The notes under the pieces are model-generated. The model was not told where the DNA came from, ran no database searches, and saw only the letters and a program-made list of their open reading frames with translations. The position numbers and the translations under genes were made by a program. From Siphonodentalium dalli (Eukaryota; Mollusca; Scaphopoda; Gadilida; Siphonodentaliidae), in NCBI GenBank assembly GCA_032622095.1, contig CP136062.1, positions 162,620,875-162,684,874 of the forward strand: a DNA stretch of 64,000 bases. The letters are read 5' to 3'. Within the stretch, counting starts at the first letter, position 1. Every line of letters begins with the position of its first letter. This document shows, piece after piece, positions 32,713-44,350 of the stretch.

Positions 32713-32852
32713 CTGAAAATAAAGATGTATTGATGAAACTTAATTAATTCGATTGTACTGGACTGATGGGTCCATGGTAACCATCTAATTAACAATAAAA
32801 TAATATGGGCAATAACACTGAAGTACATGTACGGTATTGCATTCATTGTATA

Positions 32853-34105
32853 AATTTAAAGGCCCATTTAATTTTCGAGTCAACAATTATATTTTTAGTG
32901 TCTTCTTATACGGTTTTAATAACAATCTATGACATAATATATGATTAAAATACAATAATTCATCAACATTTGGAAGGTCTGTGACTCAGAAGGTGCCCGT
33001 AGAGTAATAGAAAATAACTGAAATCATAGAAACATTTCCCCCATCTCGCACCCAGAATGCAACAAAATTCAAACTAAGACATAGAGTTATTCCCCTTCTA
33101 TTTAAAATAATAAACTTTGCACTACAATCCAGATGAAACTTAAGCACAAAAACCACGTCGGTACCTCAACAAAAACAACATGTTCATAGTTCATTACACC
33201 AGCTAATACAATGTTTTGGAGCTTTCTCTTTCAAAAGGTATAGTCCGTGGGCCAATTCTCATAAAGCCTCTAGTTTAGAAGTTGGCTGCACCCAGCCTTT
33301 TTATATATCAAACTAAAGGTAATTATATGACGCATCCGATTTTGCATGTTGCCCACTTCAGAATGTGTCCCAAAGTAGATTGTTCAGGGAAGACAACTGC
33401 TACCGCTAAAATAAAATAAAAATTTCTTACAAGTGTCAGTGTATAGAAAAATGACTGCGGTTATACAGTGAACAAGACATCGTTTATATTAATTACAAAT
33501 CACAATAAAGCAACATGTGACACAACACTGGCCCAATGTATAAGCTAGTTCGAAAAAAATGCGATAAATATTTTGAAATTGCGAAAAATCGCTTGGATTT
33601 TGATTAATAGTGTCTCATATAATTGGCTATAACTTGTGAAAAACATGGGCTATTGACGGGCAACATGTCTAATAAATTGCCCCAAAGACATAGCAAAACA
33701 ATTTGGATGATGGAATGCCAATTATATTTCTGTGAAAATGCGCTGTGGGCATAAACTTAACCCCACCCCCTAAAATATAATTTTCTTATAAAAATGAATT
33801 GTATAGTTTACACTTAGAATGCCGCATGCAGAGAAGGCTTTATGGGCATATAATGAAACAACGTAGAGACTGGTGAAGGGAAATTATAAACCTTGTCCGA
33901 ACGTGTTCTAAGATGCAAATTTGGGGGGAAATGGTGAAAAATGGTAATTTTTACTAATTTCTCAAAATTTTACAACATTGTGCTTACATTTTGATAGGGG
34001 TATGGAAAAATCACACGAGGATACTGGTCCAGAATTTGTAAATTCATAAAACCTCACTTTTTCGTCAACTATTTCAGATTTTTTCAATTTTTATTTGAAT
34101 TTTTG
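32853..34105. repeat. Long dispersed repeat, forward copy
   Basis: Starting at AAAGGCCCATTTAATTTTC and running to about 34105, stretches such as GGCTATAACTTGTGAAAAAC, AACCCCACCCCCTAAAATAT, CACTTAGAATGCC and CATAAAACCTCA recur in inverse order at 37480-38095. The two copies lie 3.4 kb apart in opposite orientation. No coding domain is visible, and the class is unknown. Confidence 0.7.
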
Positions 34106-34804
34106 TGCAAAGCCGATTATATGGCGATCAATGGCTAATGAGTGAGACTCACGTTTACAGGAGTTATTTTCTTATTTTGTGGCGCATTTTGTGACACTAG
34201 ACACAAATGACGATATATACACCCTCCGAGGTATATATTTGATAATTCAAATTTAACTGGGTTCATCATATGGGGATAAGGAATCGTTCATTAAGAAATG
34301 AATTCACTGACGCTCCTCAACAAACTAAAGAACTCTTATATCTTGTCTCAACTCATGTATTGTGATGAGTAATTCATTGACGAAAATACCCAATAACTGT
34401 GCTCGTCCTCAGGGTAGCCATTTAAGTCAAAATTGGCACTACTTCGGTTATTCCATGCAGATATCCTCACATTTCATACACCAGTACATCCTGACATGTC
34501 GGCGGCCAAATAACAACAATTCGCATGAATCATTGTAGCCAATTGCAAATCGCAGTAGTTCCATAACTGCATTTGGATAGGGATGAAGTGTCATCGATGC
34601 GTTATTGATGTGTAGGACTTTCGGGCCCCTCGCGCAGCGACCACCGATGGCCGTCATGGAGAACCAATCCCATATAATCCCATGCACCCATATATCTCAT
34701 GTACGGTAACTATTCTTCTATACCGGTACTTCTGTTGCGGTGTCATTTTAGCCAGACATTGAGGGAGACAAGCAGAACTCCCATGGCTTGATTATATATT
34801 ATCG
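34106..34804. other. Intron sequence, nothing recognised
   Basis: Several unrelated open frames of 60-80 codons occur without recognisable domains. Confidence 0.4.

Positions 34805-34805
<1 letters not shown>

Positions 34806-34848
<43 letters not shown>
34806..34848. repeat. Poly-G tract of about 43 bases
   Basis: A G homopolymer on the plus strand follows TATCGC and is followed by CGGACCGGGCCACCCGGGGC. The length in an assembly is unreliable, and it may mark a join or polymerase error. Confidence 0.9.
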
Positions 34849-35830
34849 CGGACCGGGCCACCCGGGGCGATCTGATACACTGCATGTCAAAAGGTTCAGT
34901 ACTTTATAGGAGTTTTAGGAAACATTTTGACTCTATTTAGCTGTTATGGTTCTGGCCAGCTTGTGGATATATATTCTGGGTCAACTGAAATAGTTTGGAT
35001 TTGTTAACAATACGAAGATTATAATAGTAGTATGGCGTTGATCTATGCTACGAACCCGACGGGCATGAAAGCGGCAATGAGAGCGGACTGGCCGATCATG
35101 CTTACGCCTGAATCTTGCTACATCATTGGTTATAGATTCGTTCTTATGCACGTGCATCTTGGTGCTGACCATTTCCGCTCTCTGAGTCCAGGTGATAACA
35201 TTATTTACATGACACTCAAAGGGGCAATATGTAAAGGGACATACTTTAGGGACAACTCATATCGCTATGCCTAGTGTTGTTATTATATTACCATAAACAT
35301 GCATCTCGTGCATTATAGACGGGCTATGGTTATATATGCCACACAACGTATGGCTATATATGGAGCCCAAGTTGCATAGGGTTATAAGGACATGGCATTT
35401 CAGAATGGGTGTGAGTTATTGTGCCAAGTAGTTGCCTGATAGTTTGCACGAAAAACGTGCATTTGGTGTTATTGTTCTCGTTTTACAACAGGAGAACATT
35501 TATCGTAATTCATTAGGTTAAATTAAATGAAACAATAGTAGGGTTCTTCGGTTTGTTTATGGTTACCAGTGAACTAATTACCATGATTAACAATTCCCTT
35601 GTCCCCAGAAAACGAACTCAGTCACGTTTGTGGCGGGAAGTGTGAGAAACTTCGATTTTGTTGGCCGTTTTGGATGACATCCTAAACTTATTGTCAAATA
35701 TGAAGCGTATTGTAATGCCATATATATTGTCACTTGTGATCACTGTCTCGACATGCGCGGCACAAGTAAGAAAATACTGTTCTGTATAACGTAAGTCTCA
35801 CTCATAAGCCTTTGTAGCCATATGTGTTCA
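34849..35830. other. Intron sequence, nothing recognised
   Basis: An 80-codon plus-strand frame at 35032-35274 is flanked by no usable splice context and has no domain I know. Otherwise there is no signal. Confidence 0.35.
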
Positions 35831-35837
35831 GTTGAAA

Positions 35838-35889
<52 letters not shown>

Positions 35890-35905
35890 TATATATATAT
35901 CTATA
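35838..35905. repeat. (TA)n microsatellite
   Basis: A TA dinucleotide run with a few substitutions turns into TATATC at the right edge. A tyrosine/isoleucine-rich open frame over it is an artefact. Confidence 0.95.
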
Positions 35906-35939
35906 TCTATATTTGCGAATGTCTGTCTGTCTGTGTTCT

Positions 35940-36800
35940 ATAGAAATTCACAGGGGACCATCTAGACGACACCAAAGGTGTCTACTAGGGGTAACTTTTT
36001 ACGAGAAAGATAATGGTGAGGGTTAGGATTTTCTAAAATGAGGCCGTTGTTGTCAGGGGCAGAAAAGGGGGAGGGGCAGAAAAAGAAATTGTCGCCGATT
36101 GCCACGAAACTTATATATGATCATCACTATGATATAAGGAATCTGATGGTGTGGTTTAAATATATAAAGAGTGGCACCGTTCGAGTCAGGGATGCACGGA
36201 AGGGGAGAGGGGCACCAAAATTGATAAACTAGGTTTAACGCCGAGGGACCATCTAGATGGCACCAAACGGTCTACTAGGGGTAACTTTTTACTAGAAAGA
36301 TAATGGTGTGGGTTAGAATTTTCTAAAGTGACGCCGTTGTCAGGGACAGAACAGGGGGAGGGGTAGAACAAATGTTTGCCGCCGATTGCCATAAAACTTT
36401 TATATAATCATCCCATGATATGAGGAATCTAATGGTGTTGTTTAAATATGTCAAACGTTGCGCCATTCGCGTCAGGTGTGCACGAAATGGGGAGAGGGGC
36501 GCCAAAATTGATAAAACGAATTTTAGCGCCGATTTACACCAAATTGATAAATATTCTTCTCCATGATACAAGGAATCTAATTGTGCGATTTAAAGACTCC
36601 AAATTGCTGTCATTTTGATGAAAGATTGTGGGAGGGGCACTCAATCAATTAGATAAGAATGGGTTTAGACGCCGATTGCCACCACTCTTATACACTAATG
36701 GTGTGGCTTAAATATGTCAAAAGTGGTGTCATTCGAGTCAGGGTTGAACTGAAATGCAGAGGGGCACCACAATTGATACGTAATAATTTTAGCACAAATT
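35940..36800. repeat. Tandem repeat of about 300 bp, three diverged units
   Basis: Units contain GGGGAGAGGGGC, GGGACCATCTAGA, TCTACTAGGGGTAAC, AAGATAATGG and GCCGATTGCCA in order. Two good rounds (from 35955 and 36243) and a shorter third (from about 36520) are visible. There is no coding domain. Confidence 0.75.
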
Positions 36801-36804
36801 TCCA

Positions 36805-37120
36805 CCAAAGAGTCTTTATTTATCTGGGACTATTTCTTTACGTGGACAAACAACGCATATTTACGTGAGACGTCATCGCATGCCCTATATAAGCAGATGT
36901 TAGTTTATCGTCCCATTTGTTGATTCATTATGTATGTTTTGTAGAGTTTTTGGATCATGTAATAAATAGAATCTACAACTCGTCCCCAGTTTATAGCGGA
37001 ATTTACAAAACTCGTGCGGTAAATTAGGTCTTGACCTCGCCAAAGGCTCGGTTCAGACCTAATTTACTGGACTCGTTTTGTAAATTTCGCTATAAACTGG
37101 GGACTCGCTGTAGATCCTCT
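36805..37120. repeat. Dispersed repeat with GTCCAGACCTAATTTAC hairpin, copy 2
   Basis: Matches 31035-31350, with the same ACAACTCGTCCCCA left arm and TGGGGACTCG right arm. Confidence 0.8.
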
Positions 37121-37479
37121 ATATGTAAAACTCAATTGTCGTCTTTTATTTTTGCGAACTAATGTGCTCATTTTCATGTTATAACGTATGAAGTTTACGC
37201 CGTTGTAAATAAATAAATAGTTCTTTATTAGTGGGACGAATTAATCGCGATAAACAAAATGACAATCGCTCCGATCCGACAAGGTGAGCTACTACTTATA
37301 TTCCGTGTGTAAGAATCATGTTTTGTGATGCTATTTGGGTATATAATTTATGAGAATATGTGTAACGCTTTGAACAAGAGTATCCTCTATTCCCATCATA
37401 TATCCATAATATGCAGAGGGTTTCACATTACTTTAACCTGGGCAACGCCGGGTAACCCTGCTAGTATATATATATATAA

Positions 37480-38095
37480 TCTTTCCATAAAAATTCAAGT
37501 AAAAATTGAAAATTATACGAAATAGTAGCCAGAAAGGTCATCGTATGAGGTTTTATGAACTTATAATTCTAGACCAGTGTTATCGCCAGGTTATACCATA
37601 GCCTATCAAAATTTAATCACAATGTTGCAAGTTTTACATAAATTAGTGAAATGTCTCATTTTTCACATTTGTTTTTCAAATTTTAATCTTAGATCACGTT
37701 CAGACACCGTTATTTATAATTCCCTTCATCACTCTCTATATTGTTTCAGTTTATGCTTCTAAAACCAACTTGACATGCAGCATTCTAAGTGTAAACTACA
37801 TAATTCTTTTTTTGTTGCAAAGGTTATATTTTAGGGGGTGGGGTTAAGTATAATCTCATATCACATTTTCACAGCAATACTCTTGGCATTCCATTACTAA
37901 AATCGTTTTGGTATGTCATTGGGGCAATGTTTTTAGCCATGTTGCGGATCAATAGCCCATGCTGTTCACAAGTTATAGCCATTTATAAGTGACAATGTTT
38001 TTCAAAGTCTATATACGGACTAGTATATAATATGGCATATATTTTATATAATGTGATCTGGGGGTGGGAAAATATTAAGTGGGCCTTTAAAGATA
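37480..38095. repeat. Long dispersed repeat, inverse copy
   Basis: This is the partner of 32853-34105 in opposite orientation. It ends GTGGGCCTTTAAAG, the inverse of the start of the other copy. It is shorter, so it is truncated or has lost internal parts. Confidence 0.7.
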
Positions 38096-38640
38096 AAAGT
38101 CATGTAAATTGGCTTATGGTCAGTCCTACCACCCTTTTTTGGCAGACGATCAAATACAATATTTGTAGCTAAAATCAAGTTGAGCAAGAAGTTGCATCGC
38201 TGGTGCTGGAATGCCCCTATGGCAGTGTTCATGCTGGGCCGAAAAAATATTTTGGTCAATTCTGATTTTTTTTTGGCCAATTAAAATCCTCATTTTACTT
38301 ATTTAACTCCAGTGCTGCGATGAGGGTTCAAATCCACATGTTTCCATCATGGGCTTTGGAACTCAAAATCGTTGTCTGCTGGAGTAGCCAGTTACTCGCC
38401 GATGGCCGGTGATTTGCCGCACATGGTCAACGAGTTTATCAGCCATTGAAATCACTGTTAGATTACACGTAAGTGTGCGGATTTCCTCCACCACTAGTTG
38501 AACTTATTATATGAATATTTCCAAAGGGATAACTACTCATCAAAGTGTACTTAGTAAAAAAAAAAGGGTTACTGTTTCACCGTTTGTTTATGATTGCATA
38601 AAGGTATAACAAATAGTGTCACCTTTTTATCTGAACTTAC
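38096..38640. other. Intron sequence, nothing recognised
   Basis: No exon signal or clear repeat between the long repeat and the EGF exon. Confidence 0.4.
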
Positions 38641-38757
38641 GTGCTTGGCATGTGTTCCCATAGAATCCTACAGCACATGCACAGTCAAATTGGCCCGCAG
38701 CTACACCTGGCACACAGGTACCACCATTCAAGCATGGATTAGTGGTGCAAGCACTCT
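38641..38757 (-). CDS. EGF gene: exon for EGF-like domain 7
   Basis: The exon lies between acceptor CATTACAG and donor GTAAGT, with phase 1 at both ends, 117 nt. It encodes one EGF-like domain: NPCLNGGTC followed by CACAVGFYGNTC gives the later cysteines. It lacks the D/N-x-D/N-E-C start of calcium-binding EGF domains, reading ESAC across the junction, and has two extra residues in the third loop. It is the last EGF domain seen before the micro-exon. EGF repeats serve protein-protein contacts outside the cell. Confidence 0.88.
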
Positions 38758-39103
38758 CTGTAATGATATACATTGCCGATCAGGTACGGCACATTTTAAT
38801 TTAACTATAAAGCCTATTAAATCACTGGGGGGTTGTTCAGTTGATGTGCTGCATGCATGCTTGTCTGATAGTGTGACCACCATGCACTAGGCACTGGGGG
38901 TAGTCGTATATTTAGTATCGGTAGGTGCCCAGATACGTAATGGGTGTTTGGGTCAGCTAGCTCAGGGACAATTAGAGTGGGGTAATGGGTTTGCATAGGG
39001 ACCTGTTGAGGGAATTCATATTTGCAGAAGTCACGTCTCCCTGTTTGATTATCAGGGAGAAATGAACTGTTATCAGGGAGAAGCCATAAAGGCTGAAGCA
39101 TGC

Positions 39104-39361
39104 AAGCCTTGAAATAATGTGTCTGTCATTTGCAGAATGAGGTCCCGTGGCAGAGGGTGAATTTAGTGATGCTACCCCACATAGCGGGCTAGCATCACCA
39201 AATTCACCCTCTGGGGACCTCATTCTGCTTACACCTCAGCAGAATGAGGTTCACAGAGGGTGAATTTGGTGATGCTAGCCCGCTATGCGGGGTAGCATCA
39301 CTAAATTCACCCTCTGGGAACCTCATTCTGCAAATGACAACAACACTATTTCAAGGCTTGC
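39104..39361. mobile_element. AGAATGAGG double-hairpin MITE, copy 3
   Basis: Outer ends CAAGCCTTGAAATA and TATTTCAAGGCTTG enclose two hairpins joined by a short CTTACACCTCAGC linker. Each hairpin has CAGAATGAGG / CCTCATTCTG arms and a stem through GAGGGTGAATTTAGTGATGC. Confidence 0.9.
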
Positions 39362-39525
39362 TAACATCACCTTTCTGTGATCCACTAAGTATTATACATG
39401 TATATATATAATACAAGAGCCCATTTACAATATCATTAGTACCATTATAATGAGTAATAACACAATTATAATCAGTAAATACAGAGCAAATATACTGTTT
39501 TGAAACATGCATACTAGTACCAAGC

Positions 39526-39750
39526 CTTGAATGAGGTCCCCAGAGGGTGAATTTAGTGATGCTACCCTGCCTAGCGGGCTAGCATCACCAAATTCACCCT
39601 CTGGGAACCTCATTCTGCTGAGGTGTAAGCAGAATGAGGTCCCCAGAGGGTGAATTTGGTGATGCTAGCCCGCTATGCGGGGTAGCATCACTAAATTCAC
39701 CCTGTGGGGACCTCATTCTGCAAATGACAGACATGTTATTTCAAGGCTTG
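39526..39750. mobile_element. AGAATGAGG double-hairpin MITE, copy 4
   Basis: The same double-hairpin design, with a deletion in the left outer arm (CAAGCCTTGAATGAGG) and an intact right arm ending TATTTCAAGGCTTG. The nearly identical core to copy 3 suggests that they are closely related insertions. Confidence 0.88.
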
Positions 39751-39799
39751 AATATGCATACTAGTATTGGTTCTGTGATCCACTAAGTATTATAAAGTT

Positions 39800-39965
39800 A
39801 TTATACAATGTTGTGTACAGTACATGTATGTGTTTTTCTTGTACGAGTCCAGGTTGTGGTGAAAAGTCATATTGGACGAGACACGCAGTGTCGAGTCCAA
39901 TATGACTTTTCATCACAACCTGGACGAGTACAAGAAAAACTCATACTGTACACAACATTGTATAA
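39800..39965. mobile_element. Foldback MITE with TTATACAATGTTGTGTAC ends
   Basis: The left arm TTATACAATGTTGTGTACAG, then CTTGTACGAG, CAGGTTGTGGTG and AGTCATATTGGAC, is repeated inversely to TACACAACATTGTATAA. The loop is short (ACACGCAGTG). It is one near-perfect hairpin of about 165 bp. Confidence 0.85.
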
Positions 39966-41140
39966 TGACATTTTTATTATCCGTCTGTATGTTTACCCAA
40001 ATTTTGGGAATAAAACTGTTGTGGATATTTTTAGTATTTGTCGGCACTTAAAGGCACGTGAGGCCTTAATTGTCGAAAATATTCATATTTGTTCCAAACA
40101 CCGTAAACAGAAAAACATTAAAAGCATACAATTTCGTTTATATATATCATGACCATCGCGTAAACAGCATGTTATCATAAAGACCTACTATATTTTACCT
40201 AAGCAAGAGCCTGATTGTGTTACAGAAGACAGCACAATGCTACTGGCTAATCACACACAAATGGGATAAACGCTCTTTATTAGTTCCATATCAGGAATTC
40301 ACCCACAAAGAACGCTCTTTATGTTTACCATCATAATATAAACAAACACCAGAAAAGTAACTTTTTATGCTTTTGTTTACATAACAATAGTCAAATATAT
40401 GACAATAACATACTGTTTATGCGATATTTCTTATTTGTATACGGACAAAGTCTGTCTAATTTTGATGTTCTTTCTGTTTGTGGCGGTTTTTGACGGGTGG
40501 AAATATATTTACAGGATACCCATCGCCAAGGCCAACCGTACCTTTAATTATCTGTAAAAGCCTGTATTTATTATCAGAAAGCATGATTTGGAACAGTAAA
40601 AACGGAAATGAAAAAAAAACTCAACGCGGAAGTGAAACTTCTGCTAAATCCACCAGTGTTAATTGCGCGCACATCACAATTTCACCGATTCATTTCGCAA
40701 TAGTTAATTTGTGACATCACAGAGTCCCGATAAAAAGATCATATTGTACACTTGGGAGTCTAATATGACATTCGGGAGTCCAATATGACTTTTTCCCAGT
40801 TTTATCACGTTTTTTGAAATATGCATACTAGTACTGGTACAGTAATGCCCTAACTAATCGATTCTTTAACCACATCAGCATATTTAAAGTATATTTACAG
40901 ATTATAATGGTGTTCTTACTCACTATAATGGTTTTATAAATGGGTTATTGTGTTGCATCATACTTAATATTGGATCATAGAATGGTAGTTTTGAGGTGAA
41001 AATTGAACATCAGCCATTAACTGCTACTTCTCCCTGTAACAGTCCATGCTTTTCTCCTCAAAAACTAAACAGGGAAAGTGACTTCTCCCAATTTGAAACC
41101 TCTAGGCTTGTTCCTGAGCAAGAGTAACCCAGCATAATTA
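39966..41140. other. Intron sequence with a MITE fragment
   Basis: At 40840-40885 there is only the left end of the TA foldback family (CAGTAATGCCCTAACTAATC). At 40745-40790 AGTCTAATATGAC and AGTCCAATATGAC recall the preceding hairpin. The rest shows nothing. Confidence 0.45.
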
Positions 41141-41410
41141 CAGTAATATATGCCCTAAATAATCGACTCCTTAACCACAGCAGAATTATGGGTAACTTTT
41201 CAGGATTTAGTCGGAAATATCATCCGGGCTTGTTGCCATTCATCAGAAAGCTCTCACTGAGAGCTTTCCGATGAATGGCAACAAGCCATATTTCCGACTA
41301 AATCCTGAAAATTACCCATAATTCTGATGTGGTTAAGGAGTCGATTATTTAGGGCACTGTTGTATATATGGGAGAAAAATAGGGAGAAGTGGCACATTTT
41401 AGGGAGAATA
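41141..41410. mobile_element. TA foldback MITE, copy 3, with shared right flank
   Basis: A hairpin with TCGACTCCTTAACCACAGCA arms and a 7-9 bp insertion (CATCCGGGCT) near the tip. The right flank GGGAGAAAAATAGGGAGAAG and following bases to about 41410 are shared with 42351-42405, so the two loci share a duplicated segment, not only the MITE. Confidence 0.85.
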
Positions 41411-42140
41411 ATGTATGTCTCCAAAGTTGCCCTTTGGTTGGTCCCTGGGGATCAAAGCATAAATATCAAATACAATTTGGATCTCAGGCTGTCGGAATGA
41501 CAAACACTCGTCAGAATTAATTGTCACTGAAAATCATGCGATAAGCCTATTAAATAACAATAACAAACACAGAACATGATATTTATATATATGGGTAGGG
41601 ACGTTGCTATAGACTGTGTTTATTGAATGCTGTCCACCTTAGAATTTTCATGCATCTCCTTGCCTTGATATGTCAAAAATACCCACTTTGTAACTTCATT
41701 TGTTCCGTCATTTTTCAACTATTATAAATATAAAAAACTTCCCAAATGATTGAAAAATATTCGAATCTTAGTCTAAACACAACATATTTTTAATCTAATT
41801 GCAAATTAGAAAATTAAACTTTTCAGAATAATTTCAGCCTAAGTTCTGTTGATTCGGGCATAATATTTCCAAACGTTGAACATTTAAAAAAAAATTAAGT
41901 TGGGATACCTCCAGTCACCACATCCCTGAGCTTTTACATTGTTTAAAAATATCGCTAGATATATAACCCCACGATACACTAAATGATGAGATACATTGAT
42001 CGTTCTTTGTTTAATATGATGACCATTCCATGAAAATTAGTACATATATGTGGTATATTTACATTGCTGCAAATATTATGAGCCTGTTTTGAACATATCC
42101 TTTCATGTGCAGGTTTGTAGGACTATAGTCAACCACTTTA
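41411..42140. other. Intron sequence, nothing recognised
   Basis: AT-rich spacer. Confidence 0.4.
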
Positions 42141-42482
42141 CAGTAATGCCCTAAATAATCGACTCCTTAACCACAGAAGAATTATGGCTAACTTTTCAGG
42201 ATTTAGTCAGAATATGGCTTGTTGCCATTCATTGGAAAGCTCTCAGTGAGAGCTTTCCGATGAATGGCAACAAGGCATATTTCCGAATAAATCCTGAAAA
42301 ATTACCCATAATTATGATGTGGTTAAGGAGTCGATTATTTAGGGCATTGTTGTATATATGGGAGAAAAATAGGGAGAAGTGGCACATTTTAGGGAGAATA
42401 ATGTATGTTTCCGAATAAATCCTGAAAAGTTACTCATAATTCTGCTGTGGTTAAGGAGTTGATTATTTAGGGTATTACTGTA
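42141..42482. mobile_element. TA foldback MITE, copy 4, plus extra right half
   Basis: A full hairpin at 42141-42350 is followed by the shared GGGAGAAAAATAGGGAGAAG flank. After it comes a second right half-arm (TTCCGAATAAATCCTG to GGGTATTACTG) to 42480. The arrangement suggests an unequal exchange between neighbouring copies. Confidence 0.82.
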
Positions 42483-43430
42483 TTATGTTGGTAGAGATAA
42501 AATAATATAAACCAACAACATATGCATGAATTAACTGTTCGGTACAATTTCATTGTAGAAGATAATTAACAAATATAACAATTAAAAGACAAATCTATCA
42601 TCGTCATGTTTGAAAATTTCAACTGTGATTTAGACTCTCCCCACAACTACTAAATCTGTTTGGTTGCCTAGTGTTCTATCAGATGAATATTGGGAAAGGT
42701 ATCATTAATTTCTGCCCCATCTCTGAAAAAAAGTGCCCAATTGTTGAGCAATAGTATAAAGAGAAAGTGGCGCATGAAGTCAAAAACAGTTTTCAGTTAA
42801 CAGCTAACATAATATACACTTTCTGGACTGTCGTGATCGAGCTTGGTTCTGCTTCCGATTCCCGAAATTCAATGACTCAGAATAGTGCGTGGTTTTATTG
42901 TTGTAACTTTATTCTGTTTCGTGCTTTTAAACTATTGGCATCATGAATTATATTCTGTTGAAGTGTTGATTGTGTCATTCAAGACGACCTGAATCCCAAT
43001 TATTTAATGCCCCTTTCAGAAAATATGGGCTCAATCTGTCTTCTGTATGGTCTTTAATAACTTAATAAGATATTGTAAGGTGTTTCAGTGACTTCATTGG
43101 AGGGTAGAGTCCAACTCTGCCCCTTTTTTACTGACCGACCCCGTTTAATCATATTTGAATCCCAACTACCCGTGTCTGGACCATTCACACAGGGACGTGG
43201 CTAGAGGGTCTCCATTTGGGGGGGGGGGGGGGTGTCCACAAACTGCACCCCCCTTGAATCAGAATCAGACAAAACACAAATTTTCCATAATTCCATTTGC
43301 ATTCCCCCACTTGCACCTTAGTGCTCAGGCCTAATATCCTATATATTCTATATTCCCAGTATGAGAACATTAAGATATTTTAACCTGAAAAATTGCATAA
43401 ATCCTAACATCTAGTGGTCTAACTCCAGAC
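42483..43430. other. Intron sequence with a short poly-G tract
   Basis: A run of 13-14 G occurs at about 43219-43232. No exon or transposon was recognised. Confidence 0.4.
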
Positions 43431-44350
43431 AAATGCACACGGCTACGGGCAAGAGACCAGGACACACTGGGCTGACCATGGTTGTTCGGCCCAGTGTGAG
43501 AAAATTTTGAAAACTGTACAAGAAAATCGCAAATCCTAGCATCTAGACTGACCTCAACTGAAGCTTTCCTATAGTGTTGGAAATTTCAAACCTCATACTC
43601 CCCATCCGGTTGGAAAATTCTCCAACTGATGACCGTTTCAGTCCACAAGTTTGACCAAATGTAGTATAATATTTTATTAATATAACTTGCCCATGAATTA
43701 TAAGGTTTTAGCAGTGAAATATAAGTGATATCCCAGTAGTGAATGATATCAGCTTGAAATTTATGTTGTATTGACATTCATTGGGGGCCATAGGCAAGTA
43801 ACTAAAGTATATAATAAACAGAATATCCACACTTTTTCAGTGGATATTTGAATTTCCACTCGTGGCTAAAGCCACTCGTGGAAATTCAATGTTTTGTCAT
43901 CACTCATGAGATATAACCCATATCCACTGAAAAAGTGTGGATATCCTCTATGTTTTGTTAAAATAATTAGCAGTTTTGGATTGGCCACGGGGGAGGGTCA
44001 ATGGCACACCGGGGCGACAATGGTGCGAAAATTTTGAAATCTGAACAAGAAAATTGCAAAATCCTAGCATCTAGACTAGCCTCAAGCCTTACTAGAGTTG
44101 GAAATTTCAAACCGGACACCCCCACTTAGGTTGGGAAATTTCCAACTGATGGCAATTCCAATGACAATGTTGACCAAATGTATGACAATATTGTTTTCTT
44201 AAATTAACTAGCAGTTTTGACTGGCCACTGGGGAGGGACCAGGACACAAGCTTTCCAAGTGACACAAGCTTTCCAAGTGTTGGAAATTTCCAACCTGTCA
44301 CCCCCCTAAGGTTGGAAATTTTCTAACTGATGACCATTTTAGTCAAAAAT
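43431..44350. repeat. Three diverged tandem units with a nested hairpin
   Basis: Units contain GGACCAGGACAC-like starts, AAAATTTTGAAA, CCTAGCATCTAGACT, GTTGGAAATTTCAAACC and TTCCAACTGATG. They occur at about 43440-43650, 43985-44190 and 44225-44350 (partial). A hairpin element (43822-43950) with ATATCCACACTTTTTCAGTG arms lies between the first and second units. Confidence 0.72.
43822..43950. mobile_element. Foldback MITE with ATCCACACTTTTTCAGTGG arms
   Basis: The arms AATATCCACACTTTTTCAGT and the inverse ACTGAAAAAGTGTGGATAT enclose a second inverse pair, GAATTTCCACTCGTGG and CCACTCGTGGAAATTC. The structure is a double palindrome of about 130 bp. Confidence 0.82.

Noticed and set aside
35032-35274. 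80-codon frame as a gene or exon
   Set aside because: No recognisable domain, no good splice context, and it is within a long intron of the EGF gene on the opposite strand.
35838-36026. 64-codon tyrosine/isoleucine-rich frame
   Set aside because: It is translation of the (TA)n microsatellite.
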